A stretch of 48,985 bases of DNA, from IMG/VR virus record IMGVR_UViG_3300023223_001280, positions 1-48,985 of that record. One strand, written 5' to 3'. Shown in pieces: positions 1-5,913 of this stretch (the first letter of the stretch is position 1; the number at the start of each line of letters is the position of its first letter). This stretch comes from a virus. The notes beneath the pieces were generated by a model, which worked only from the letters and a program-made list of their open reading frames with translations, did not search any database and was not told the origin of the DNA. The translations under genes and the position numbers were made by a program.

Positions 1-84
1 GGAACAGATGCAACTGAGTAATCTGGCACCGCATTTAGACCGAATACGTCAGGATACACTGGCTTTTTTAAAGCAAGAGCGCAT

Positions 85-149
85 TGTGCAAGCCAGTGAC
101 GAATGCTGCGGCAAGGGTTACGTTAGATGTACACCGTCACGCAACGTGA
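85..149 (+). promoter_or_regulatory. Structured leader element, copy 1 (diverged)
   Basis: Candidate RNA structure in front of the first small gene. An outer helix TGTGCA (85-90) pairs with TGTACA (128-133) with one G-U. Its inner flanks are AGCC (91-94) and TAGA (124-127). A weaker helix GTGAC (96-100)/GTTAC (117-121) lies inside. It is followed by a perfect small hairpin TCACG-CAA-CGTGA (137-149), then the ribosome binding site and ATG at 173. The TAGA flank and overall plan match copies 2 and 3. This copy is the least convincing of the three because the inner helix is short. Confidence 0.4.
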
Positions 150-172
150 GCGGAACACAAGGAGCAACAACA

Positions 173-367
173 ATGACAAACCAACAAGATGCGATCAACC
201 ACGCGCAACACGCGCAAGCACGCGCAACAGTATTCGCCGATACAGTCGAAAACAAAAATGGCGTGTATAATCCTATCATACGACTTTGGGCGGATCGCAA
301 TGGATGGGCGGTGATTTTGAATAGCGACGGTAGTGTGAGTAAAGCGATCGACGCACGCAACACGTAG
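173..367 (+). CDS. Small hypothetical early protein (64 aa)
   Basis: Unknown function. The chosen ATG follows AAGGAGC at good distance. The same frame stays open to the left edge of the window (from base 2), so a longer protein cannot be excluded, but the upstream part overlaps the leader structure at 85-149 and has no good start signal. The product is soluble, starts with an Ala/Gln/His-rich helix (QDAINHAQHAQARA) and ends with a compact part containing IIRLWADRNGWAVILNSDGSV, which looks like beta-strands. It is the first of three small genes that each follow a copy of the same leader element, so they may be co-regulated. Confidence 0.6.
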   Translation: MTNQQDAINHAQHAQARATVFADTVENKNGVYNPIIRLWADRNGWAVILNSDGSVSKAIDARNT

Positions 368-387
368 GAGTACCCGAATTGAATCGA

Positions 388-433
388 ATTGCAACCCAAG
401 CGGACAGCGCGAACTGTTCGCTTTAGATGCAAT
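388..433 (+). promoter_or_regulatory. Structured leader element, copy 2
   Basis: Outer helix ATTGCA (388-393)/TGCAAT (428-433), then flanks ACCC (394-397) and TAGA (424-427), then a 10-bp inner helix AAGCGGACAG (398-407)/CTGTTCGCTT (414-423) with one G-U and a 6-nt loop CGCGAA. The conserved run TTTAGATGCAAT continues into CCGCATCAC, also present in copy 3. It lies between the stop at 365-367 and the ATG at 467. It is read here as an RNA structure because the helix sequences differ between copies but pairing is kept. Confidence 0.6.
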
Positions 434-466
434 CCCGCATCACAAACCACACAAGAAAGCAAAACA

Positions 467-736
467 ATGCACACAATTTCAATCACACGTGAAACTGAGA
501 TGCGTCCGTCAGGTATTGAAACAATACTCATCGTACGTCCAACAAAAACGAAAGTATTTAAGGATTTTAATATTCTACAAACATCTTGGGACAAAAACCA
601 AAAAGCATATCATTGGCAGTACACTGATAAAACCGGGAAAGTTGTAGATGGAAGCAAGGATAGTTATAAACATTGCTTGGTAATGCCTCACACTTCGCAT
701 GATATAATAGACGTGAGTTATCATTCAAGGTTCTAA
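467..736 (+). CDS. Small hypothetical early protein (89 aa)
   Basis: Unknown function. The ATG at 467 is preferred over an in-frame alternative start at 389 because 389-466 carries the leader structure. The ribosome binding site is weak (AAGAAAGC). The protein begins MHTISITRETEMRPSG and has alternating beta-strand-like and charged segments (ETILIVRPTKTKVFKDF, then SWDKNQKAYHWQYTDKTGKV). No signal peptide or membrane segment is visible. It is the second gene in the row of leader-preceded small genes. I cannot assign a family. Confidence 0.6.
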   Translation: MHTISITRETEMRPSGIETILIVRPTKTKVFKDFNILQTSWDKNQKAYHWQYTDKTGKVVDGSKDSYKHCLVMPHTSHDIIDVSYHSRF

Positions 737-738
737 CC

Positions 739-837
739 GAATTGTAACCTAAACATGGACAACACGGAAAAGCGACGTCGGTTGGTAATCCCCACGTCCA
801 TGTTTTAGATGCAATTCCGCATCACCGCTAACGCGGT
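739..837 (+). promoter_or_regulatory. Structured leader element, copy 3 with long loop
   Basis: Outer helix GAATTGTA (739-746)/TGCAATTC (810-817) pairs over 8 bp with one U-G. The flanks are ACCT (747-750) and TAGA (806-809), identical or nearly identical to copy 2. The inner helix AAACATGGAC (751-760)/GTCCATGTTT (796-805) is perfect over 10 bp and shares no sequence with the copy 2 helix. The 35-nt loop (761-795) includes the 29-nt segment complementary to 1887-1915. A small hairpin ACCGC-TAAC-GCGGT (824-837) follows, then GGAGC and the ATG at 857. Confidence 0.65.
765..793. repeat. 29-bp inverted repeat, left arm (pairs with 1887-1915)
   Basis: These 29 bases are the exact reverse complement of 1887-1915. 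Both lie in the sense of the rightward genes, so transcripts containing them could base-pair. The left arm fills most of the loop of leader copy 3. Confidence 0.9.
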
Positions 838-856
838 TAATTAACGGAGCAATACA

Positions 857-1429
857 ATGACAAACCAAATACCAATCAAAGACATAAGCGACAAGGAACT
901 GGCCAGTTACGTTCGCGCCATTGGCGCAAGCACAACGATCAACCGGCGCGGCAAGGAACACATGACAACGTTCGATATCGTGCTTGCCCAATTCCCGCTT
1001 GTCGCACTCGAGCGTTTCATCACTTACGGCGCGCAACGGTGTTTCAACGATGCAATCGGCGGCGCGGATAAAACGCCCGAAAGCAAAGTTGAAACGGTCA
1101 AGTTGATGATCGAAGAATATCAAGCGGGCGAGGTTAGCAAAAGGCGCATTAGCGCACCGGTTGACAATGTGCAAGTAGTTACACGTCAGCTTGCCCGTGC
1201 CGCGCTTCGTGCCATGATGGCGGAACAAAACGTGGATTTCAAAGCGTTCACCGAACTCGCCCGCGATGTACAAAATGAGAAGCTTGACATGATCATCGAT
1301 AACAACGACGACCTGATCGCACAAGCCAAAAAGAAAATCGCGGATCGCAAAACCGCAAGCAAAGGTTTGGACCTAGCTACGCTTGGTCTAGCCAACAAAG
1401 GCAAGGCGCATGACGGATCGGAGGTTTGA
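857..1429 (+). CDS. Conserved hypothetical, first of a pair of related proteins (190 aa)
   Basis: Unknown function. The start follows CGGAGC. It is a soluble, mostly helical protein. Its C-terminal half (about residues 110-182) follows the same pattern as the protein at 8828-9355: AR..(L/I)RA.(M/L)A, then AKK(K/R)(I/V), then AS(K/E)G and a Gly-Leu-rich end, so I infer that the two are distant paralogs. A central stretch FITYGAQRCFNDAIGGA resembles a short motif I associate with small phage proteins of unknown role. Both paralogs sit directly behind a control region (leader copy 3 here, a sigma70 promoter at 8828), which suggests a role early in infection. The gene is followed by a small membrane protein two bases downstream. 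Confidence 0.75.
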   Translation: MTNQIPIKDISDKELASYVRAIGASTTINRRGKEHMTTFDIVLAQFPLVALERFITYGAQRCFNDAIGGADKTPESKVETVKLMIEEYQAGEVSKRRISAPVDNVQVVTRQLARAALRAMMAEQNVDFKAFTELARDVQNEKLDMIIDNNDDLIAQAKKKIADRKTASKGLDLATLGLANKGKAHDGSEV

Positions 1430-1431
1430 TC

Positions 1432-1623
1432 ATGGGTACAATAGGTACAATAGGCACAATAGTAATGTCAGCATTACTCGGTGGCATAAGCGCAGTGACG
1501 TTGTGGGTATTTTTCCTAGACAAAAATATGAGTAAGGAAGACAAAAGCGAAAACCTGACACTTCTCTTTTGGCACACCGCTATAATTACTGCAGCAATAT
1601 ATACCGTGTTATCAAACTGCTAG
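1432..1623 (+). CDS. Small membrane protein (63 aa)
   Basis: Unknown function. The ATG at 1432 has a strong GGAGG eight bases upstream, and the gene lies two bases after the previous stop. The protein has two hydrophobic segments, roughly residues 2-29 (ending SAVTLWVFFLD) and 46-60 (WHTAIITAAIYTVL), separated by a charged linker KNMSKEDKSEN, so it should span the inner membrane twice. Its first ten residues come from a nine-base tandem repeat (GGTACAATA, three near copies). It is the last gene before the terminator at 1645-1675. It could be an inhibitor of a host envelope process or a superinfection factor, but nothing in the sequence decides that. Confidence 0.65.
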   Translation: MGTIGTIGTIVMSALLGGISAVTLWVFFLDKNMSKEDKSENLTLLFWHTAIITAAIYTVLSNC

Positions 1624-1644
1624 TAATTGTCTTATGGTAATTAG

Positions 1645-1675
1645 GCCCGGGGCGCTTCAAATGTCCCGGGCTTTT
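1645..1675 (+). terminator. Rho-independent terminator
   Basis: Perfect 7-bp GC stem GCCCGGG (1645-1651)/CCCGGGC (1665-1671), a 13-nt loop and a TTTT tail. It lies 21 bases after the small membrane protein gene and would end the first early transcript. Confidence 0.8.
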
Positions 1676-1766
1676 GCACATGCTTCGCGCCTTTTCGCGC
1701 CATTTAGCACCCACATTTTTCCTCATTATCCCTGATTGGCTCATTCCCAAATATCGACCACATAGA

Positions 1767-1799
1767 CCCATACTATTTGTATATCAAATGGGCCATACC
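1767..1799. promoter_or_regulatory. Operator-like palindrome, site 1
   Basis: ATTTG (1775-1779) and CAAAT (1785-1789) are separated by five bases and flanked by CCCATAC (from 1767) and CCATACC (1793-1799). The two CCATAC boxes are 25 bp apart, exactly as at 8718-8750. A shared binding site for a phage or host regulator is inferred. Confidence 0.55.
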
Positions 1800-1862
1800 T
1801 TACTGTGACCTGTCCCTTCTGTTCTTTCTTTAAAAAAATATTTTTTTTTTAAAGACAGTAAG
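1799..1862. other. AT-rich inverted repeat; candidate origin or terminator
   Basis: CTTACTGT (1799-1806) is the reverse complement of ACAGTAAG (1855-1862). Between them is a self-complementary A/T core (TTTAAA...TATTTTTT...AAA, about 1829-1853). The left side is pyrimidine-rich and the right side purine-rich on this strand. It could be an easily melted replication origin or a bidirectional terminator. The sequence alone does not separate these. Confidence 0.4.
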
Positions 1863-1886
1863 AGAGAAGACACACAGGGAAGTATG

Positions 1887-1915
1887 GGGGATTACCAACC
1901 GACGTCGCTTTTCCG
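1887..1915. repeat. 29-bp inverted repeat, right arm (pairs with 765-793)
   Basis: Exact reverse complement of 765-793. It lies directly next to the right arm of the 22-bp repeat (1917-1938), so 1887-1938 is made almost entirely of two segments complementary to upstream sites. Confidence 0.9.
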
Positions 1916-2018
1916 AAATGAGCCAATCAGGGATAATGTAGGAATATGTACACGATTAATGGCACAAAAAGGCACAATGAGGAAACACCACGCCCGTCCA
2001 CCACCCTTACAATACCAT

Positions 2019-2047
2019 TTGCACTATTCCCCAGTTCGTGGTATAAT
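2019..2047 (+). promoter_or_regulatory. Sigma70 promoter for the second early operon
   Basis: TTGCAC (2019-2024), a 17-base spacer, then a perfect TATAAT (2042-2047). Transcription would start near 2054, about 37 bases before the ATG at 2091. Confidence 0.8.
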
Positions 2048-2090
2048 CGGGTCACAATCACCACACAAGCGCACCGAAAAGGAACCCGTC

Positions 2091-2477
2091 ATGACCCCGC
2101 AAGAGATATTCAACCGTGTCGCGACGCGACTGCACGATGGCACAGGCCAAGCAATGGTAGACGGTACATGCATGTACCTCGACAACGCAGGAAACAAATG
2201 TGTAGTAGGCATTTTCATGTCCGATAACACCTCCACACAAAACTTCGTGGGAGGTGTTTATAGCCTCATAAAGAACTACCCAAACGATATTCCTCCTTGG
2301 TTCATAGACAACGCTAAACTGTTGGAACAACTCCAAGAAATTCACGACAGCTCAGACGCATGGACATTTGACGGCACATTAAGCGACGAAGGTGAAGTAG
2401 AGTTGGAACTGTGTGCAGCCAAGCACTTACTGGAATTACCCGCGCAAGCGGGGCAGGTACGCGGGGCTAGCCAATGA
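2091..2477 (+). CDS. Conserved hypothetical phage protein (128 aa)
   Basis: Function unknown. The ATG at 2091 lies just after the 2019-2047 promoter. An in-frame start far upstream (1884) would cross that promoter and is rejected. The protein starts MTPQEIFNRVATRLH and has the pattern C-x-Y-x(6)-KCVVG followed by acidic and helical parts (LLEQLQEIHDSSDAW). I associate this pattern with a widespread family of small phage and plasmid proteins. Two Cys residues (CMYLDNAGNKC) might bind a metal or be structural. The stop overlaps the next start (ATGA), so translation is probably coupled. Confidence 0.75.
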   Translation: MTPQEIFNRVATRLHDGTGQAMVDGTCMYLDNAGNKCVVGIFMSDNTSTQNFVGGVYSLIKNYPNDIPPWFIDNAKLLEQLQEIHDSSDAWTFDGTLSDEGEVELELCAAKHLLELPAQAGQVRGASQ

Positions 2478-2620
2478 AAAAACCAATTAAATTCTCACAA
2501 ACATACACCGCTTACGGCTGCTACAAATGCCTAGACCCGAGCGAAGGGTGCGCGGATTGTTGGAAAGTGCACAAGCTACGCGCCGAGTACAAATTGAAAG
2601 AGGAGTCACTCAATGACTGA
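2474..2620 (+). CDS. Small Cys4 zinc-finger-like protein (48 aa)
   Basis: Very small gene linked to its neighbour by an ATGA overlap. The central part has two CxxC pairs, CYKC and CADC, ten residues apart and followed by W and basic residues (WKVHKLRAEYK). This suits a single zinc-binding knuckle, perhaps in a protein- or nucleic-acid-binding protein. The start is supported by the overlap, not by a clear ribosome binding site. The end overlaps the next gene by eight bases. No family can be named. Confidence 0.6.
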   Translation: MKKPIKFSQTYTAYGCYKCLDPSEGCADCWKVHKLRAEYKLKEESLND

Positions 2621-2915
2621 CATCACAATAGCTCTAGCCCCTGACGGCGCACATTTCCTCCTAACCGTGCCCGGAGCCCATTCGGAGTCAACCCACACAC
2701 TCACAATCCCGATAAACTACAGTGGAATGCTAACGATGCGCTGTATTTTCACTGAGCGGCAGCACACCACCAAGTCGCCCAAACTAGGCTTAACTGGCAA
2801 CCCAGTGCAATCGATGGTGGATCAGTGGCTTCGTGACAACACTCCAACCCGCTTGCGTGGGACCGGTACGCAACACACGCACGTCGCAATTGACCTGGAG
2901 GCATTAGGGTTATGA
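2613..2915 (+). CDS. Hypothetical protein (100 aa)
   Basis: Unknown function. The ATG at 2613 is preceded by AGAGGAG and lies inside the end of the previous gene. The first half is rich in beta-type residues (DITIALAPDGAHFLLTVPG, then THTLTIPINYSGM). The second half contains QSMVDQWLRDN, a likely amphipathic helix. There is no membrane segment or signal peptide. The gene ends in a four-base overlap with the next small frame. Confidence 0.65.
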   Translation: MTDITIALAPDGAHFLLTVPGAHSESTHTLTIPINYSGMLTMRCIFTERQHTTKSPKLGLTGNPVQSMVDQWLRDNTPTRLRGTGTQHTHVAIDLEALGL

Positions 2916-3011
2916 CAGTAGAAAGCATAATCGTCGACATACTACTATTCGGTATGCATCATACTCATTGCGGTATATTATCTTGTCGGCCGGCTGAAGC
3001 AAAACAAGTAA
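2912..3011 (+). pseudogene. Small single-span membrane protein gene interrupted by a frameshift
   Basis: The ATG at 2912 overlaps the previous stop (ATGA). It opens with MTVESIIVDILLFG and then becomes unremarkable (HHTHCGIL...), running to 3061. In the +1 frame from about 2952 the sequence reads IILIAVYYLVGRLKQNK and stops at 3011: a clean transmembrane helix with a basic tail. Skipping one base near 2957 gives a continuous 32-residue membrane peptide. I therefore read it as one gene broken by a single-base insertion, either real or a sequencing error. Without the shift it would be a 49-residue protein ending at 3061 with an ATGA overlap to the next start. Confidence 0.4.
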
Positions 3012-3057
3012 CCCGCGATAGCGGGGATGCCACACCCCAACACAGGAGTAGAAAAGC

Positions 3058-3429
3058 ATGAGCAAAGAAAACATTAACAAATTAATCGCGTGCATTCGAA
3101 ACGAGCGGAATGCGTTTTCAATGGCCGATGTTGACTGGGAATGCCACACACTGGTGCCGGCCGACTCTTTCGAAGGAAAGTATGGCAGTCCCGCTTGTCT
3201 ACTAGGCTGGATGGGAACATTGTTTCCGAACCAAACTTTTTCTGATAAACTGGGTCTGGAAAATGATAGTGACAGTTACAATCATCTCGTAGTTCCCCCT
3301 GGCTGGATGTACAAACAGCACTACACCCGCACCCGCACAATAGCAGTGCTGGAGCATTTACGCGACACAGGACGGGTGGATTGGGATGCATTTGATGCGC
3401 AAGGGTGCAGGACAAACAAGGAGCTGTGA
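3058..3429 (+). CDS. Conserved hypothetical phage protein, CxxG family (123 aa)
   Basis: Unknown function. The start follows AGGAG. The protein has a helical N-terminus (NINKLIACIRNERNAF), a YGSPACLLGWMG motif around residues 42-53, and a C-terminal TRTRTIAVLEHLRDTGRVDW. The combination resembles a group of small phage proteins with a conserved x-A-C-(I/L)-(A/L)-G motif and a C-terminal 'tG.vdW' ending. The product of 5202-5693 shares this plan (TIGCIAGTAL, then VNWQEAF), so the two are probably related. The Cys may be buried or metal-bound. Confidence 0.7.
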   Translation: MSKENINKLIACIRNERNAFSMADVDWECHTLVPADSFEGKYGSPACLLGWMGTLFPNQTFSDKLGLENDSDSYNHLVVPPGWMYKQHYTRTRTIAVLEHLRDTGRVDWDAFDAQGCRTNKEL

Positions 3430-3431
3430 TC

Positions 3432-3845
3432 TTGCCCGTATCCAAAAACATAAACTCCTACACCGACATCCGCCAAGTACTCGACAGCGCACTAGCCGTT
3501 GGCGGCGCACGAATTCGCATAAACACTAAGGGCAGCGCTCGCCATTGGATGCAGCGGGCGTACTCATTCCGCAAGCTCGCACTTGCGACAGAAAGTACTG
3601 CAGTGGGGCATATAATTGGCTACACCCCTTCCACCCCATACGACAGTATGAAACTAAGTGTCCAGCCTCTCCCTAACGGTCAAGCCGATGTTGTGATCGA
3701 GTTTCGTGTGATCGAGGGCGAACTACTATCACTTGATGGCAAAACCGTGCTCGAGCCCGCGGTAGCGGGGGCGGTGCGCATTCACACAGGGGGTGGTGAA
3801 GACGAGCTACTTACTGAAGCAATGAAAATAGCTGAGGAGAGCTGA
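3432..3845 (+). CDS. Hypothetical protein with TTG start (137 aa)
   Basis: Unknown function. The TTG at 3432 lies eight bases after GGAG (3420-3423). A GTG at 3426 would sit too close to that site, and an ATG at 3405 lies inside the previous gene. The sequence begins PVSKNINSYTDIRQVLDSAL and continues as a mixed alpha/beta protein with basic residues early (SARHWMQRAYSFRKL) and a strand-rich middle (SVQPLPNGQADVVIEFRV). The early basic helix could contact nucleic acid, but this is speculative. Confidence 0.6.
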   Translation: MPVSKNINSYTDIRQVLDSALAVGGARIRINTKGSARHWMQRAYSFRKLALATESTAVGHIIGYTPSTPYDSMKLSVQPLPNGQADVVIEFRVIEGELLSLDGKTVLEPAVAGAVRIHTGGGEDELLTEAMKIAEES

Positions 3846-3849
3846 ACCA

Positions 3850-4089
3850 ATGAAATACAAGTTCAAACTGAATGATCAAGTGTATAAAACGAGCGGATAT
3901 TCATACAATGGATGGATCAGAATGCGGGGAATAACTATCCAAGGAAAAGAACGGTATGTTGTGGAGAATTGGACCAAGCCACCATGCACTTATATCTCAG
4001 GCAACGAGCATAAAGATGATTCTTACCGGTTTAACCACGAACTCGGGGAGAGGCAGAAAAGAGAAAACGGTGTCTGGGTTCCCGGATGA
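3850..4089 (+). CDS. Small beta-rich hypothetical protein (79 aa)
   Basis: Unknown function. The ATG follows GAGGAGA at good spacing. The sequence is basic and strand-rich (YKFKLNDQVYKTSGYSYNGWIRMRGITIQGKERYVVENW), a pattern seen in small SH3-like or KOW-like folds of phage proteins. The C-terminal part is polar (ELGERQKRENGVWVPG). It lies four bases after the previous gene. Confidence 0.65.
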   Translation: MKYKFKLNDQVYKTSGYSYNGWIRMRGITIQGKERYVVENWTKPPCTYISGNEHKDDSYRFNHELGERQKRENGVWVPG

Positions 4090-4108
4090 CGAAAATTAGA
4101 GTTTTAAA

Positions 4109-4309
4109 ATGACCAAACTACTCGCTAGCATCGCAACCGCGATGCTACTCACCGCGTGCACAACACCAGGCGGCCGCTACACCGGTATGACTTACTACTA
4201 CACCGACAAAGCTGGCATCGACCATTCCTGTCGCGAACCTACCCCGTGGCGCGGCGGCAATTGTCGTCCCTTAACCGAGTGGAAGGATATCCCAAATGGC
4301 CGAATCTGA
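4109..4309 (+). CDS. Small predicted lipoprotein (66 aa)
   Basis: N-terminal signal MTKLLASIATAMLLTAC with a clear lipobox (LTAC, Cys at residue 17) followed by TTPGG, so the mature protein of about 50 residues should be lipid-anchored. A Gly/Tyr-rich segment (RYTGMTYYYTD) follows, then two more Cys (SCREPTPWRGGNC) that could form a disulphide in the periplasm. It is encoded among early genes rather than with the lysis genes, so a role in host-surface exclusion is conceivable. The last 14 bases overlap the next gene. Confidence 0.7.
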   Translation: MTKLLASIATAMLLTACTTPGGRYTGMTYYYTDKAGIDHSCREPTPWRGGNCRPLTEWKDIPNGRI

Positions 4310-4829
4310 CTCCCGCCGTTTTGCCGGCCAGATCTTCATCTGGTCCGGTCTCTTGTCCCGCAATCTGTATGGTTGGCAACAGGGTATGCGCAAAGTTGGC
4401 AGCGCAATCGGTGACGCAACTTTCATCCCTTCCAAACGCACCGGGAGCGGTTACGATTGGATCGACGAAGTCACCGAAGCAATCATCGCGAACGGCCACG
4501 AGCGGGTGCTGCTGATCGGCCACTCAAACGGAGTGTACGCGATAACCGAGGTAGCCCGACGACTTCGTACGGGCGAAGTCGTGTGTACACTCATCAGCTT
4601 TGACCAAACCCTGAAAGATTGCCCAAAACTTGGCGCAAACGTTGACCGCGCAATAGATTTGTGGGCAGGTCTGGACAAGCTAGAGGCCGGCCGAAACTTC
4701 ACGGGCAAACTACGCCTCTACGACTTCAGCCCCGACTCGCACATCGGCATCACCCACGACACCGCCGCCCTGCAAATCGCAATAAACTTCGGCCGCGCCT
4801 GGAAGCACGAATGGGAGCCGACAGGATGA
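4296..4829 (+). CDS. Alpha/beta-hydrolase-fold protein (177 aa)
   Basis: Likely esterase- or lipase-like hydrolase. The nucleophile elbow is GHSNG (residues 75-79, Ser77), preceded by the strand RVLLI. A candidate catalytic Asp is in SFDQT (103) and a candidate His in SPDSHIGI (149), in the order expected for the fold. At 177 residues it is a minimal version with no lid domain. There is no signal peptide, so it should act in the cytoplasm unless released by lysis. It overlaps the lipoprotein gene upstream by 14 bases, which suggests translational coupling. The substrate is unknown. LysB-type mycolyl esterases share the fold, but the spanins argue against such a host. Confidence 0.7.
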   Translation: MAESDSRRFAGQIFIWSGLLSRNLYGWQQGMRKVGSAIGDATFIPSKRTGSGYDWIDEVTEAIIANGHERVLLIGHSNGVYAITEVARRLRTGEVVCTLISFDQTLKDCPKLGANVDRAIDLWAGLDKLEAGRNFTGKLRLYDFSPDSHIGITHDTAALQIAINFGRAWKHEWEPTG

Positions 4830-4891
4830 AAACAGCAGCAACAGTTATGCCAAAAATGCAACTCTATCCCATTCAACTAAAGGAGAATATT

Positions 4892-5182
4892 ATGCAAACC
4901 ATTGACAAAACCGAAATAGTACCGGAACCAACAGTCATGGATCGAGAACTACCCAAGATCATAGACCAAGTACAAAATTTTATCAATCAAACAGAATCTA
5001 CCGGTGATCAAGCTGTGCTGATTGTGCTCAGAGTATTAGGTTCACAAACAACACCAGACGAAGCTTATGAAGATGCAAAAACGCATGATGGCGATATTTA
5101 TAAACTAAATTATCTTCTCGATATTCTGGAACAGAAACTTAATCGTATAACAAATGCAACCAATCGGTTGGACACACTGTAA
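4892..5182 (+). CDS. Hypothetical acidic helical protein (96 aa)
   Basis: Unknown function. The ATG at 4892 has AAAGGAG seven bases upstream. An in-frame ATG at 4826 overlaps the previous stop but has a poor ribosome binding site. The protein is acidic and mostly helical (PKIIDQVQNFINQTEST, LNYLLDILEQKLNRITNATNRL), and its C-terminal heptad-like Leu spacing fits a short coiled coil. No membrane segment is present. Confidence 0.65.
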   Translation: MQTIDKTEIVPEPTVMDRELPKIIDQVQNFINQTESTGDQAVLIVLRVLGSQTTPDEAYEDAKTHDGDIYKLNYLLDILEQKLNRITNATNRLDTL

Positions 5183-5201
5183 CAAAACCGGAGCAATCAC
5201 A

Positions 5202-5693
5202 ATGAACGAACTTATGAAAGCCACTCGCCAGCACATCATCGACAACCCCGCAGAATTTGACATGCAACAATGGGGAAAAGTACTAAAACCCGTTTGTAGC
5301 ACTATCGGTTGCATCGCAGGCACAGCCTTGCACTTGCATAAAATGCACCACCCAAAGCTTTCAGTATTTAATCAGCCTACTTATAACGATATTATTGATG
5401 CTGCAACAATAACACTAGAATTACCTTGTGTGGTCGCCATGCACTTATTCATGCCTGGTCGTTGGACGATTAGTTTATGCAACAACAAATTTACCTCAGA
5501 CCATGCCGGTTTATGGGAAGGCAATTACCGCTGCGACCTGGACACAATAGAACAAATGAAAGAGTGGACAAGCAAATGGACTTTTGGTTTCGAAACTTCA
5601 AATGTAGCCGCCAACCATGCCATTGCCGCAATAGATGGTCTCGAGTCCCACCCACACTACGTCAACTGGCAGGAGGCATTCGAAAATGCCTAG
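5202..5693 (+). CDS. Conserved hypothetical phage protein, CxxG family (163 aa)
   Basis: Unknown function. The start follows CGGAGC. The sequence has an N-terminal helix (LMKATRQHIIDNPAEFDMQQW), the motif CSTIGCIAGTAL around residues 33-44, a middle section LELPCVVAMHLFMPGRW, and an end HAIAAIDGLESHPHYVNWQEAF. The motif and the W-containing end match the plan of the product of 3058-3429, so I infer a common family. It is larger because of an insert of about 40 residues. The gene overlaps the next by eight bases. Confidence 0.7.
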   Translation: MNELMKATRQHIIDNPAEFDMQQWGKVLKPVCSTIGCIAGTALHLHKMHHPKLSVFNQPTYNDIIDAATITLELPCVVAMHLFMPGRWTISLCNNKFTSDHAGLWEGNYRCDLDTIEQMKEWTSKWTFGFETSNVAANHAIAAIDGLESHPHYVNWQEAFENA

Positions 5694-5913
5694 TCGCAAA
5701 CCAATGACTGCCACCACCCCAATGCCTGAGGCATATTTAGGCGACGGTGTATATGCCTCATTCGATGGTTATCACATCTGGCTCAAAACACAAGAAGGTG
5801 ACAGCATCGCCATCGAAGATGGAGTATGTGAAATGCTTTACAGATATACCCGAGGAATAGATAGACATTTTAATGTTTGTCGTTATGCACCCAAACAGGA
5901 GCAATCCCAATGA
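5686..5913 (+). CDS. Conserved small phage protein (75 aa)
   Basis: Function unknown, but the pattern YLGDGVYASFDGYHIWL followed by IAIEDGVCEMLYRY is one I recognise from many phage genomes as a conserved small protein of unknown role. AGGAGG nine bases upstream fixes the start at 5686, inside the end of the previous gene. It is probably a compact beta-rich domain with one C-terminal helix. The ATGA overlap with the next gene suggests coupled translation. Confidence 0.75.
   Translation: MPSRKPMTATTPMPEAYLGDGVYASFDGYHIWLKTQEGDSIAIEDGVCEMLYRYTRGIDRHFNVCRYAPKQEQSQ

Larger units (their letters stand above)
1724..1938. repeat. 22-bp perfect inverted repeat flanking a 171-bp core
   Basis: Bases 1724-1745 are the exact reverse complement of 1917-1938. 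The core holds a palindromic operator-like site and an AT-rich hairpin. The gene-free stretch 1624-2090 therefore contains, in order, a terminator, this repeat, the palindrome, the AT-rich hairpin, the right arm of the 29-bp repeat and a promoter. The structure could be a large RNA hairpin, a replication origin or a small MITE-like element. No target-site duplication is visible at its ends. Confidence 0.7.

Noticed and set aside
266-271. TATAAT inside the first small gene
   Set aside because: No -35-like hexamer at 15-19 bases upstream; probably chance.
1884-2090. N-terminal extension of the protein at 2091-2477
   Set aside because: It crosses the sigma70 promoter at 2019-2047 and the inverted repeats, so it would not be on the transcript made from that promoter.
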